Assembly: GCA_963920665.1 (NCBI GenBank)
Contig: OY987272.1
Coordinates: 5,027,001 to 5,091,000, forward strand
From: Straminergon stramineum
Lineage: Eukaryota > Streptophyta > Bryopsida > Hypnales > Calliergonaceae
Reading direction: 5' to 3'
DNA: 64,000 nucleotides
The translations under genes were made by a program, and so were the position numbers. The notes under the pieces were generated by a model that saw only the letters and a program-made list of their open reading frames with translations, was not told where the DNA came from and did not search any database. Shown here one piece after another: positions 22,272-34,269 of the stretch; positions within the stretch are counted from its first letter, which is position 1, and each line of letters begins with the position of its first letter.

Positions 22272-25130
22272 ATCATGGACGAGCAGTAGCAACCACGTGT
22301 CTCAATTTGTACCACTGGTCCATTTAGTGAAGCCTCTTTACACTCAATTAAACTTGAAATCATGGTTATTTCATTTTTTTTAGTTTTGGCACCTGCTAGT
22401 TATGATATAAATGTAAAATTTGTTGGTATTTCAGTTGTTTTTTAATTTGTGGAGCTTAATATGATTTTTGATTTCTAGAGATGTATTTAATTTTTGGCCA
22501 ACTAAAATGAACTGTTATTGTTATTTCAATTTTAATTTTAGTTTTTTTTCCAAGTTCAAAAAAGTGCTAAATGGCACACAAGCAGAGAATGGTACAGGAG
22601 GAGAGAATGGTGCACGAGCAGAGAATGGTGCATGAGCAAAGCAGGAGCAAACATGTGTCTCAATTTGTATCGCTAGTCCATTTACTAAAGCCTCTTTACA
22701 CTCAATTAAATTTGAAATCATTGTTATTTCAATTTTTTTTCGTTTTCATGCTTGCTGGTTATGAATTAAATGTAAAATTTGTTGTTATTTCAATTTTATT
22801 TTTATTTTTGGTGCTTAATATGATTATTGATTTATAGACATGTAATTAATTTTTAGCCAACTGAAATAAACTGTTATTGTTATTTAAGTTTTAGTTTTAG
22901 TTGTTTCTCCAAGTTCATAGAAGTGCTAAATGGCACACGAGTAGAGAATGGTGTAGGAGCAAAGAATGGCACAGAAGAAGAGAATGGCACACAAGTGGAG
23001 CATAAGCAAACATGTGTCTCAATATGTACTACTAGTCCATTTAGTGAAGCCTCTTTACACTCAATTAAACTTGAAATCATGGTTATTTCATTTTCTTTTA
23101 GTTTTCGCACTTGCTAGTTATGAATTAAATGTAAAATTTGTTGGTATTTTATTTCTATTTTTATTTGTGGGGCTTAATATAATTTTCGGTTCTAGGGATG
23201 TATTTAATTTTTAGCCAAGTAAAATGAATTGTTATTGTTATTTCAGTTGTAGTTTTTAGTTGTTTCTCCAAGTTCGTGAAAGTGCTAAATAGCAGACGAG
23301 TAGAGAATGGTACAAGAGCAGAGAATGGCGCACGAGTACAGTACGAGCAAACATGCGTCTCTATTTGTATTGCTAGTCCATTAGGTGAAGCCCCTTTACA
23401 TTCAATTAAACTTGAAATCATGGTTATTTCATTTTTTTCTAGGTTTGGTGTTTGCTAGTTATGAATAAAATATAAAATCTCTTGGTATTTCACTTTTATT
23501 TTTATTTATTTCGCTTGATATAATTTTTGATTTATAGAGATGTGTTTAATTTTTAGCCAAGTAAAATGAATTTTTATTGTTATTTTAGTTGTAATTTTTA
23601 GTTATTTCTCCAAGTTCATGAAAGTGCTAAATGGCACATGAGCAAAGAATGGTGGACGAGTAGAGAATGGCACAGAAGCAATGAATGGCGCACGAGTAGA
23701 GCACAAGCAAACATGTGTCTCTATTTGTACCGCTAGTCCATTTAGTGAAGCCTCTTTACACTCAATTAAACTTGAAATCATGGTTATTTCATTTTCTTTA
23801 GTTTTCGCACTTGCTAGTTATGAATTAAATGTAAAATTTGTTGGTATTTTAGCTTTCTTTTTATTTGTGGGGCTTAGTATGATTTTTGGTTTCTAGAGAT
23901 GTATTTAATTTTTAGCCAACTAAAATGAATGGTTATTGTTATTTTAGTTGTATGTTTTAGTTGTTTCTCCAAGTTTGTGAAAGTGTTAAATAGTAGACAA
24001 GCAGAGAATGGCGGACGATAGAGAATGGCACAGAAGCAGTGAATGGTGCACGAGTAGAACATGAGCAAACAGGTGACTCTGTTTGTATCGCTAGTTCATT
24101 TACTAAAGCCTCTTTACAATCAATTGAACATGAAATCATTGTCATTTCACTTTTTTTTAGGTTTAGCATTTGCTAGTTATAAATTAAATGTAAAATTTGT
24201 CGGTATTTCAACTTTTTATTTATTTGTGGGGCTCAATATGATTTTTGGTTTCTAGCGATGTATATAATTTTTAGCCAACTAAAATGAATTGTTATTGTTA
24301 TTGTTATTTTAGTTTTAGTTGTTTCTCTAAGTTCATGGGAGTGCTAAATGGCGCACGAGTAGAGAATGGTGTATGAGCAAAGAATGGTACAAGAGCAGAG
24401 AATGGCACAAGAGCGATGAATGGCACAAAGAGTAGAGAATGGCAAAGAAGCAGAGAATGGTGCACGAGTAGAGCAAGAGCAACCATGTGTCTCAATTTGT
24501 ACAGCTAGTCCATTTAGTAAAGCCTCTTTACACTCAATTAAACTTGAAATCATGGTTATTTCATTTTTTTTAGGTTTGGCATTTGTTAGTTATGAATTAA
24601 ATGTAAAATTTGTTGGTATTTCGTCTTTCTTTTTATTTGTGGCGCTTAATATAATTTTCGGTTTCTAGAGATGTATTTAATTTTTAGCCAACTAAAATGA
24701 ATTGTTATTGTTATTTCAGTTGTAATTTTTAGTTATTTCTCCAAGTTCATGAAAGAGCTAAATGGTAGACGAGCAGAGAATGGCAGATGATAGAGAACGG
24801 CATAGAAGCAAAGAATGGCGCATGAGTAGAGCAGGAGCAAACATGTGTCTCTATTTATACTGCTAGTCCATTTAGTGAAGCCTCTTTACACTCAATTAAA
24901 CTTGAAATCATGGTTATTTCATTTTCTTTTAGTTTTTGCGCTTGCTAGTTATGAATTAAATGTAAAATTTGTTGGTATTTTAGCTTTTTTTTATTTGTGG
25001 GGCTTAATATGATTTTTGGTTTCTAGAGATGTATTTAATTTTTAGCCAAGTAAAATGAATTGTTATTGTTATTTCAATTGTATTTTTAGTTGTTTCTCTA
25101 AGTTCGTGAAAGTGCTAAATGGCGCAATAG
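22272..25130 (+). repeat. Tandem array of eight ~360-bp units, each containing an 18-bp sub-repeat
   Basis: The landmark TGTGTCTC..TTTGTA..GCTAGTCCATTTA recurs at about 22295, 22651, 23011, 23353, 23714, 24070, 24487 and 24844. Each unit is a ~300-bp core with conserved CTCTTTACACTCAATTAAAC, plus a variable run of 18-bp units of form ATGGCRCACGAGYAGAGA. Unit spacing changes in steps explained by sub-repeat number: about three copies before 23353 and about seven before 24487. The array may be an internal repeat of the nearby CACTA remnant. The 60-90 codon frames within it look incidental. Confidence 0.88.
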
Positions 25131-25555
25131 AAGATGCAATGTTTCCAGACAGATACACAATTTATGGAGCGTCTTGGGGAGTGCTTTGACAATTGATGTA
25201 TGATTGGTCCTCACCTTACTTGGTGGTTACCCCTTCGGGTATCATGCGTCCTTTGCGACATGTGAATGAAAATTTAAGTCCCCTTCGACCAACTTCTTGG
25301 GGGTAAGTGATTTCTAAAAGCTTAGAGCTATTTCTTTTCTGAAATTAGCCATAGTGTTCTCGTTTTTCACAACCATCTTTTTCTTGAGCAAATTACTGTA
25401 GATGTTAGCAGACTTAGGGGAGCTTTTGGAACTAGACCGGTGAATTGGATGTGCTTGCGAACTAGTTGCAAGCCACCCTGACCAACACGAAGGTATTGGA
25501 GATTATGGAGCTCAAGATCTACAGAGCAAACACTTCAGAGGTTGCATGTTATACT
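25131..25555. other. Junction region, no gene supported
   Basis: Slightly less AT-rich than the array, with one readable stretch (25134-25310) lacking a start and interrupted by stops. It could be residual transposon coding sequence. I cannot assign it. Confidence 0.35.
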
Positions 25556-25560
25556 ATGTT

Positions 25561-25700
25561 ATATTGTCTACATTGCCTCAGCGGGGTGAAAATGATAGGG
25601 CTAATGATGAAGTTGCATTTGCTAGGAACAGTATTGAACTTGTGTCATAAATTTTAGATGATGTCTTGGAGTACATTTTAGGAAAGAATATACCGTGTTA
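25561..25700 (+). repeat. Partial third copy of the 3567-4170 segment
   Basis: CATTGCCTCAGCGGGGTGAAAA through ACATTTTAGGAAAGAATAT repeats both 3629-3740 and 25820-25950, so the segment is partly duplicated in tandem here. Confidence 0.7.
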
Positions 25701-25762
25701 TACTATGTTTAGAGTTCAAAGACATTTCTGTCCTTTGGAGAAAAGTAACTGTATGGATTTTC

Positions 25763-26690
25763 ATTTCACATGAGTATCTCATTTTTCATCCTTTCACAAC
25801 TTTTTGGTTTTGCTTTATTGTACACTACTTGAGTGGGGTGAAAATGATAGGGCTGAAGATGAAGTTGCATTTACTAGGAACATTATTGAACTCGTGTTAT
25901 AAATTTTGGATGTTGTCTTGTGTCTTGGAGTACATTTTAGGAAAGAATATGCAAGGGATCGGGTTTTGCAATATAGTTGGTTGCAATGAAATGAGTTGTA
26001 GTTACCTCTATGTGAAGGAATACCTATAATGGTGGAGTAAGAAGACTAATTCTTGATGGGAATTCTAGTCACTAATGATTGATACATCCTACTCTAAAAG
26101 CTATGTGGCCTAGGTGAATTGATTTAAAATTGATACTTTCATTGGTAGTGGCTACTTGCTTTGATTGAAATGATATGGGGTACTTTGTAATGTTGGTTAG
26201 AAATTTACATTGCTAAAGTATTTTAAGTTCCAATTACTTGATATTAGGAATCTAACCATATCAACCCTTTGAGTGACAATCTTGGTCCTTAGGGCTCAGG
26301 GTTTTCAACGTCACGTCACATTTGGACGGACAATAGACGGATGAAATATCATGATTCAACCTTGTGTCTGTCAGGATCCAAAAGAAAAAACTTTTTTTTG
26401 GATGGTTTGTCCATTGACCTCGACGGCTTGCCATCAATAGGGATGGTTTGTCCGTCAACTTCGATGGCTGGACGTTGGAATTTTTTATTTTAGTTTTTAG
26501 ACGTGATCCTGACACGTCCAGACTAATGTCGACGGACATCCCAACATGAAAAGCTAGCGTCACATCGGGATGGATAACCTTGTCAGGGCTTGGTTTTGAC
26601 AGGATCTTTGACAAATAAAGTCTTCTAGATATTTTGGGAATGATTCAACCTACTAGACCCACTTCTATAGTCAATATGGCTTTGCCAAGC
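25763..26690 (+). repeat. Dispersed non-coding segment, copy B, with a MITE inside
   Basis: Colinear with 3567-4170 and on the same strand. The alignment is interrupted at TTAGGGCT by the 286-bp insert at 26297-26582, then resumes with TGGTTTTGA. Confidence 0.75.
26297..26582. mobile_element. Non-autonomous hAT-type MITE with 8-bp target duplication
   Basis: Starts CAGGGTTTTC and ends GATAACCTTG, imperfect inverted ends of the CAGGG type. It is flanked by TTAGGGCT (26289-26296) and TCAGGGCT (26583-26590), matching at 7 of 8 positions. The unoccupied site TTAGGGCT is present in the homologous segment near 4077-4084. No transposase frame is seen. The 8-bp duplication and CAGGG end are known hAT features. 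Confidence 0.78.
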
Positions 26691-26945
26691 ATTGCATTTA
26701 GGCTGCAAAGTCATAGCATTGTTTATTGTTCACTTTTGCATGCCTTCAAAGTTCAAACTACACAAACTTTGGGCAAGCAACAAGCCTCATGCCCTAGTTT
26801 AAAGAGATTTCTTGTTGTCCATTGGGTTGCTTGCTAGGCAAGGGAATGTCATTTGAGAGTGTATGCAATTGAACACAATAGTTGGAGAAAAAATCCACAT
26901 TAAATTGTAGTATTTATTATTATTTTAAAAATTAAATGTTGTTTA

Positions 26946-27175
26946 ACCCTTAAACGTCGACATGGACATTTTGTGTTTGATGAATGACTAAGAATCTCTT
27001 TGTATTCGAAAGAATTGCAACTATTCATCTTTGAAATTTTGTAAGAAAAGGAAGGCCTTCTATAATCTATAGTGGTATGACTTCCAATGAATATTTTTGG
27101 ATTTTATAAAATAGATGATGTCACAAGGCTCCAAAAGGGAGGATTTCCACGGTTACTAGTCCATCCTTTAAGGAT
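26946..27175. mobile_element. Short TA-flanked MITE (230 bp), copy B
   Basis: TA|ACCCTTAAACG at the left and CTTTAAGGAT|TA at the right form inverted ends. Internal sequence matches 18296-18529. Confidence 0.68.
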
Positions 27176-27177
27176 TA

Positions 27178-27882
27178 AGAAGGAAAAGGTTATATTTTGT
27201 ATATTATAATATAATAATATAAAAATGAACAATTGAAGATAAAATTTATAAATGTTATAATTAGACTTTAAACATGAATTTGAATGCATTGAAAGTATCT
27301 AAAGTTTTCTTTATTATTATTATTTTTTTAATATCATATAATTGATTTTCTAACTTAGCTTAATGGACACATTCAATTTAAACATTCAACTATGTGTTCT
27401 TCATATTTCACTATGTTATGTTCCAAAATTTAAACATAAATGTGATAATAAGGTGCTCAATGATTGTAAATAGAATTGTAAGGTGAACTTCCAAGGAGTG
27501 TGTGCATTGGAGGACCAAGAGCTAGAGTTTGGAAAAAACACAAGATAAAATTCCTTGGAGCACCACAACTCGGGTCTAATTGAGTTTGGTGTTGTAGTTC
27601 TATTGTACTATTCTTAGTTAAATTTTCCTTTGACACTTGTTTATAAACACAAGATGAACTTTATGATTAGCTCTAATGTTTAATGATAACAAGTCTTGTT
27701 GAAAGTCAAATGAGTATTCTAAATTTTCTTTTTATGCATTTTTGGACACCATATGAATTCTTTTTTTATGCATTTTTAAACTACTGGAAATAGGTGTATT
27801 TAAAAGCCACCTCAGCTCTCATGAACAAGGGAGTTTATTCTAGACAAGCATCTGTGTGGGTAGCTGCAGTTACCTTACCTGT
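27178..27882. other. Very AT-rich intergenic DNA, no feature supported
   Basis: Simple TTA-type runs near 27312-27330; nothing else recognisable. Confidence 0.5.
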
Positions 27883-27884
27883 TA

Positions 27885-28457
27885 ACCCCTAAGCACTCCA
27901 ATGTCCATTTTTTGGATGATGAACCGATTGAAACTTGAGTTTCATCTTCCTAACTACTTGGATGAAAGTTATTCAAATTTGTGGAGATATGTTATCAAGT
28001 TGTTGTCCTATCTAAGGGTTGGATCTAGTGTTACTAGAGTACATATTTTTTATAAAATTACAAATGTGCAAGTATGTCATGTGGTCAAATTGCATTGACT
28101 TCAATTCAAAAATGGATTTGCCAAAATGAGGTCATAGATTTGAAGAACACAAAAATTTCAAAAAATCACCATGTGAAGAGAACTTCATTTCAAATCCATT
28201 CCAAAAAAATTTACTCAAAAAAATGATAATATTTTGCTTGTAATCAAATTTTGAAGGAATTTTGGAGTTTCTCTTTCAAAATTTATAAAAAAAGATTAGT
28301 CATAGCATAGGTGAATCTAACCATATAGATGGAATCTACAAATCAAAATCTTCAACTGTGAATTGTATACCAAGTCCAAAATATGCTTTCAAATAGCACT
28401 TAATAATGATTTTTCTCAAGTCGTCAATTCTAGAGATGAATCTGGACGTTTAGGGGT
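27885..28457. mobile_element. TA-flanked TIR element (ACCCCTAA family), copy 2
   Basis: Left TA|ACCCCTAAGC, right GTTTAGGGGT|TA, 573 bp. It lies about 460 bases upstream of the J-domain gene start. Its interior does not obviously match the longer copies, so it is related mainly by its termini. Confidence 0.6.
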
Positions 28458-28921
28458 TAAACAATGTTATGGATGGTGGGTGAAATTCAACTTTGAAATA
28501 GTGTGGCCCCTACTGAATAGTGTGAACAGTACATTCAAGAGGATTGAATGGGGGTTTATCACCCACCCGGGGTTTAGGATATCATGCCTTTCCTTCTCCT
28601 TCTCACCCACCATCTGCAGTTTCTCTCTTCCTGCTTCTCACCCAATTCTCTTCTCTATTACAGACATTCTTCCCTCCCAAACATTCACCTCTCAGAAACA
28701 AATCCCCATTGCATTTACACACAAATTTCACCACAAATTCCCATTCTCGGTGCAAATATCAGCAGTTTGTGGATTTTCTTCACTTAACATATCTTTCCAG
28801 CATTTGGCCGTCATGACAATACCACAGCTATGAGAATTACAATTGCATTTGCAGGAAGTAGAAGCTCTTGATTTGTGGTGGTGACGATTGCTAGCGCCGT
28901 GGTGGAAAAAATTCCATAGCC

Positions 28922-31703
28922 ATGGAGAGTGTCACAATTGGCACCAGCCGGCTCATTTTCGGTGCTCCTGCTTCTTCGTCTCCCTCCTGCTCGTCATCCT
29001 CCAGGGTTTTGCACTTCCCGAGCTCCGTGCCGGCTTTTAGGGTTTGGAGTCCCGACATTCGGTGCCAAGCGCAGAAGAATAAGAAGAGTTCAAGTTCCGG
29101 GGGCGGCTTCGGTGTCAAAACTGTGACCAAACCCAGTGAGTGGTGAAGTTGTGTTGATTTTTTTGGATATGGTTGCTTTTGGGGGGTGAATTTAGGGTTC
29201 GGAGTTGGAGTGATGTAGGGTTTGGGTGATTTCGGGTTCAGGGGGCGGCTTCGGTGTCGAAACCGTGACTAAGCCCAGTGAGTTGTGAAATTGTGTTAAT
29301 TTTTTTGGTTATGGTTGCATTTGGGGGTGGAATTAGGGTTTGGAGTGATTTAGGGTTCGAGGGATTTGTGGTTTGCAGCTTTTGACGCAGCGTTGTTGCT
29401 GAGGAGGTCGGAGCAAGTGTACACGCGGTTGGTCGCGGAGCACACTCAGGAAGGGGAGGTTCGTGAGTTCGTGATATGCGTGCGACAGAAGGATAGCAAG
29501 AGTCACCGAGTGCTGGGCGATTGGCTTCCGGTTGCGGAGCTTGCGTTGGTGTCGGACTGGGATGCTTCTTTGGCCTTGCCCGTGGCCTTGCCTGTTCTGT
29601 GCCGGTACGCAACAATCCGACATAATTTTGTCTGAATTTTCAAATGAAAATTCAATAGGTAGTTTCAAATCCTGAGGAATGGATGTGTTGTAATGGAAGT
29701 TTTGCATAATTCAATTGAAGTATTGCATCAGCCTATTTAGAATCTAATTGCTTACATAGTTAAGTTAGAGGCTCCATTGACCATACATGTGAGCTTTGAA
29801 TTGTGCTAACTGTGAAAATACTTGATCTATTGACTTTAAGTTGTTGTTTTTGCAATTATTTTGTAGCTTAACACAAAAAAAATGTGCAAGTTCCTAGATT
29901 TTTGTAGGGAACGGTTCAAAGTTCACCTGTATGGTGAATGGAACCTCTCCCTTACTGTATGGTGAATGGAGACCATACATGACTTCAGTGGCCTAAGAGA
30001 TGCATACCATCATCAGAGATGATGAACTTGATGTTAAATTCATTGCAGTGCCATTACCTAAGTGGGAGAGATGGGAGGTTAGGTTAACATTGAAAACCTG
30101 AGTGTCCACTCCCAAAGTGCCACTTGGGAGATCCTCATTCCCCTTGGAATGTGTTCACCTTCGAATGCTTTGCATTCAACGAAGCCTGAATCCTACTATT
30201 TCACTACAACATTTGATGTTTTGCTCATGAATATAAACTTCATTGACATTTTGTGTTTTTTACATAGGGAAGTGGCGGAATGTGCTGGGAAAGGAGCTCC
30301 TTCGTTGCGCACCATTCCCAGAAACAAGTGGGGTTCACACTTATTCATAATAATCTCTATTTAGGTCAAGGGTTTGTTGCTCGTTGTGCTGGACTAAGAT
30401 TTGGGATATTGTCTTGTGACCTGGTGGAGTTGCTGGTGTTTACAAGGGTGACGTTTTTTATTTGGTTGCAGCTTAGAATATGCATACGAACCTGCCGAGG
30501 CATTTTATGAATTCGTCCTGGGAGTCGGGAACTCGTCGCAACCGCTAGCCAATGCCGAATGTCCTTACTCCGTGCTTGGGCTTGGCAAAGGAGCTTCTAC
30601 TTCTCAGGTAACCATTTAGGGGTTTGTATTTCCATAATTTTCAAAGATTTAATTAGGACTACATTAGATTGCTCGGTTCATGAAATCCTAGACCTTGATT
30701 GGTGCATTAATCATTGTTTTACTCCACTCTGTTCAATGTGGACTTTACATAAGTCCAATCAACATGAAGAGGTGGCGCTTACATGGCTCCCATGTGGCAT
30801 GCTAATAGTATTTGAGATGGATTGGGCACTCATTACCTCAAACGCGTCATCAATGCAATGTTTTAATTGTCTCACTTCCAGTTACATATGATGTTGTTCA
30901 AATTTTGAACTCGCTGTGGGATGTGACCCATTAGTTTAATATGATGGACCATTGCTGGTTGAGGTCAGGTTTTCTACCTCTTTTTTTCTACCTGAGGATT
31001 TATCTCTTACTGGGTTTTTGTCGCGGATGAAAGGTTCGTAGCGCATACCGGGCTTTGGCAGCGAAGTTTCATCCTGACAGGCAAGCGGGAGGGGAACTGG
31101 AAGCGTCAGATGAAGAATTCAAGAAGGTGGGGGCACATAGTTTGTCCTTTCACTGTCATGCTTTTGGTTCAAATGCTCAGTCTGTTACTAGCCCCTAGTG
31201 TCCAAGATAAAGTAAGATTTGGAAGCTAATAGTCAATTATAGTAGTGTTCAAAGCATATATTTTATCATACATAAAAATGCAGGGTTTGATATTTCTTTC
31301 GTGTGATTTCGTTACCTTTCTTAAAGATTCCTAATTAATTTGTATCAAGTCCTGCAGATACTGAAGTGGACACTTTTAGCTATTTGAGCATTTGGAGGTT
31401 GAGTATGGATACGAAAACATCTTGCTGCTGAATCTCACTGTTTGCTTTACTGAGCAGGTGACAAGAGCCTATGATCAAATCAAGAGAACTGGATTAGCTG
31501 ACGATGGGGAGATTGCATCCTACGCTTCTCTAGGAGGAACCGGCCGCAATAGTTTAAGTGAGCCCATCAACATGACCAGCCAAAGCATGCAAGCCCAGCT
31601 CCCTGCCGATGTCCAAGTTGCCGTTCGCCCTCTGGACTCTGAAATCATCAACCGGTTTCTTGCTAGGTCTTGTGCAAGGCAAGCCACTGCAGTGACTGTT
31701 TGA
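28922..31703 (+). CDS. Probable plastid-targeted J-domain (DnaJ-like) protein, six exons
   Basis: Exons in continuous frame: 28922-29135, 29379-29604, 30268-30327, 30472-30607, 31034-31126 and 31458-31703, giving about 324 residues. The first exon is Ser/Ala-rich with few acidic residues, like a chloroplast transit peptide. The middle (FVICVRQKDSKSHRVLGDWL, then IPRNNLEYAYEPAEAFYEFV) looks conserved, but I cannot name the family. The J-domain begins near residue 193 (YSVLGLGKGAST) and has the HPD tripeptide at 225-227 (KFHPDRQ), so it could stimulate Hsp70 ATPase. No Gly/Phe or zinc region is present, so it is a type III J-protein. The exon 1/intron 1 boundary is tandemly duplicated. Targeting and partner are inferred. 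Confidence 0.82.
29099..29370 (+). repeat. 142-bp tandem duplication across exon 1-intron 1 boundary
   Basis: GGGGGCGGCTTCGGTGTC starts at 29099 and again at 29241. The copies continue in parallel through CCCAGTGAG and GGTTATGGTTGC-like sequence into the T/G-rich intron. The second copy keeps a usable donor (CCCA|GTGAG at 29277/29278) and is preceded by TTCAG at 29237-29241. Confidence 0.85.
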
Positions 31704-33342
31704 TTCTTCGACCATTAATGTCGGTGAGAATTTATACCTCGCACATGCAATCATTGGATATAGTAGCATACAAATGGAATGATTCAATCCATTCTTCAAA
31801 TGAACATTGTAACACATTTTTTAGCTTTCCTAATATTCACGACTTATTCTCATTATGGTATTCCAGTGTCATTCACCCAATTGTGTTACAGAGAGATCTG
31901 CGAGTAGGTGACAGTATTCATGAACCCAATTTTCTTCGTCGCTTCGCATCCAAAAGCTTGTTAATTCGATGCTGGAGCTCCATCATTACTCACAGGCGCC
32001 GGAGATTTTCGTTCCGCACAATTTTTCTCCGTCCTACCCGCACCCTCCATTGGAAAGTTTCCTCAATGCTCTAATTAAAACGATCCCAAGCATGGCAACC
32101 ACGCGACATCCAACTGACAATTCTTGAGCTTCCGTCCCTCCCAGCAATCCAGAGCGCGGTTGGGAAGACGAGACTTCTTGAAGTTTATTTTTCAAGAAAG
32201 TGTGGCATTAAGATTTTAATATTTTCTTCGCTGCAATCGCGTTTGGGGGAAAGATATGGTGAAAGAAAATTCAATCTCGACGCAATGCACGAATATTCGT
32301 CTACACAATGTAACCTTAGTCGTCGCGGATATTCTACCATCATGGGGCTTCCTCAAAACATGTACGCATTTACGGAAGCTAGCAAGGTGACGTACGACTG
32401 ATTGCTTTGAAATACCTCCCTCGCCAATATCACCAAAAATCAGGCTAATCCATTTTGGCCTCGAAGGAATGCAATGGTTCAGCTAGTCAAATTTCTGTAT
32501 ATAGAGCCAAGGTCTGTTTTTGAATCAAGAACAGTTAAGAAGTTCCGAGTATAGGCTGAGATCTATGCGAGAGTAATGATATGCAATAGCAACTACAAAA
32601 AAGCATGGTGACAGGAGAGACCAGAACCTGCAAACAGATACACAGTGGTCACGCTAATGAAGAAAATTCGAGCCATCACTGGTAGTACTGCTCTGACCCT
32701 GTGCTTTGGCCTCATCCGTAAGAATTGAGCTACCTGCTACCAGACAAAAGATTACATGCAAAGTTCCAAAGAACCCAGACCTAGGAAAGATCTCAAAGGA
32801 AATACATTCAAACGATGAAGCTTCTCTATGCCTCCAAATTCCAGAGAAGCTAGTTCACAGGAAGGCCACGCATTGACAAAAGCATATGCATCCACACCAG
32901 TCCAATTCTAATCACCACTCCTCAGTGCCTGAGATTTCGCCACATTCTTAAGAATCTAGCTACCTGCAACCACAATCCAGCACTTGCAAACATCTCAATG
33001 GTGACATTTACAGGATCATACTTCTCTACGATTGCCTGAATGCAAATTCTCACTAACCTTGTGCATTCACTTATGAAAAGAGAGAAGGCAACCATTCACA
33101 AAAGCATGCGAGTAATATGAGACCGATCCAAATCAAAACGTCAAGAGGAAGGCCATGCCATGCGTAGCCAAAAACAAGCAAACAAAAACTCAGTCCATTT
33201 CAAAATCCAAACAAACGCAAGAGTGCGCCCATGTATTAGACACGATTAGCCATCGAAATGGCTAAAATGGCAACCAACACAAGCCTTGCCATTGCTGCTA
33301 CTCTCCTCGTCTCCACAAACTGTCCAGAGACCTATGATCCGA
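31704..33342. other. Convergent intergenic/3' UTR region
   Basis: Holds the presumed 3' ends of the J-domain gene (+) and the repeat-protein gene (-). A phrase AAGAAT..GAGCTACCTGC is loosely repeated near 32720 and 32950. No coding region is supported. Confidence 0.45.
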
Positions 33343-34269
33343 TCACCACCAACCCTTGTTCTCAGGAGCAGGCTCTTCGTCGTCATTACGACGAGAGCGG
33401 TAACCCCCTTCCTCTCCGCCCTCCTCATCGTCATAGGTTTTCTTGCGGCCATAGCTGCTGCCGCCATAGCCACCCTCCTCCGTCTCCTCGTCGCCATATT
33501 TCTTGCGGCCGCCATAGCCACCTTCAGTCTCCTCGTCGCCATATTTCCTGCGGCCGCCATAGCCACCTTCGTCGGTCTCCTCTTCCTGGCCATATTTCTT
33601 GCGGCCATAGCCTCCTTCATCAGTCTCCTCTTCCTCGCCGTACTTCCTGCGGCCGCCATAGCCACCTTCGTCAGTTTCCTCGTCACCATATTTTTTGCGT
33701 CCATAGCCTCCTTCGTCAGTCTCTTCTTCCTCGCCATACTTCCTGCGGCCGCCATAGCCACCTTCGTCAGTTTCCTCGTCACCATATTTTTTGCGTCCAT
33801 AGCCTCCTTCGTCAGTCTCTTCTTCCTCCCCATACTTCTTGCGGCCACCGTAGCCACCTTCGTATGTCTCCTCCTCTTCGCCATATTTCTTGCGACCATA
33901 TCCACCTTCATCCGTCTCTTCCTCATACGCGGGCTTGCGTCTGCCATAGCCCGTCTCTACACCTTCATCCGGCTGCGCTTCATCGGGATCGGGTCGAGTG
34001 CGATCGCGTCCACCACCATAGACGCCTCCGGCAGTCGGGTGGCCTCCGTAAACCGATGGACCCGGAGGTCCACGGCCGTAAGGGTTGCTTTCATTGCCAT
34101 AGGCGACCTCCTGCTCCTCCTCGTCTTCGCCAAAGCCGGTTCTGCGGTAACCGGACTCCTCGTCCGCTGGCTTCACGGAGCCATAGATCGCTTCTTGGTC
34201 GTATCCGCCCTTGTAAGGAACGGGGTCATAGTCGTCGTAGTTGTCCTCCTCCTGGAACTTGTGCACCAT
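33343..34269 (-). CDS. YGRKKYG tandem-repeat protein resembling PLDRP1 (At5g39570)
   Basis: Single-exon frame of 308 residues, ATG at 34269-34267, ending PENKGWW. The N-terminus (DDYDPVPYKGGYDQEAIYG) resembles the start of Arabidopsis At5g39570, described as a phospholipase D-regulated phosphoprotein; this is from memory. The middle is Gly/Pro-rich (about residues 60-110). Residues ~110-285 are near-perfect repeats of YGRKKYGEEEETDEGG and YGGRRKYGDEETDEGG, alternating strongly basic and acidic patches, probably disordered. A 96-bp double unit is repeated almost identically, so recent expansion is likely. There is no signal peptide or membrane segment. The opposite strand also has long open frames, an artefact of repeat composition. 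Confidence 0.75.
   Translation of the reverse strand: MVHKFQEEDNYDDYDPVPYKGGYDQEAIYGSVKPADEESGYRRTGFGEDEEEQEVAYGNESNPYGRGPPGPSVYGGHPTAGGVYGGGRDRTRPDPDEAQPDEGVETGYGRRKPAYEEETDEGGYGRKKYGEEEETYEGGYGGRKKYGEEEETDEGGYGRKKYGDEETDEGGYGGRRKYGEEEETDEGGYGRKKYGDEETDEGGYGGRRKYGEEEETDEGGYGRKKYGQEEETDEGGYGGRRKYGDEETEGGYGGRKKYGDEETEEGGYGGSSYGRKKTYDDEEGGEEGGYRSRRNDDEEPAPENKGWW

Noticed and set aside
22521..24668. Many 60-90 codon frames in the 22-25 kb array
   Set aside because: The 18-bp sub-repeat keeps frames open on both strands; starts, stops and products differ between units and show no domain.
22272..25130. CRISPR-like regular repeats
   Set aside because: Units are ~360 bp with conserved, not unique, intervening sequence, and the genome is clearly eukaryotic.
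28363..28833. 156-codon frame just upstream of the J-domain gene
   Set aside because: It starts inside the TA-flanked element copy 2 and runs into C/T-rich leader sequence; no domain.
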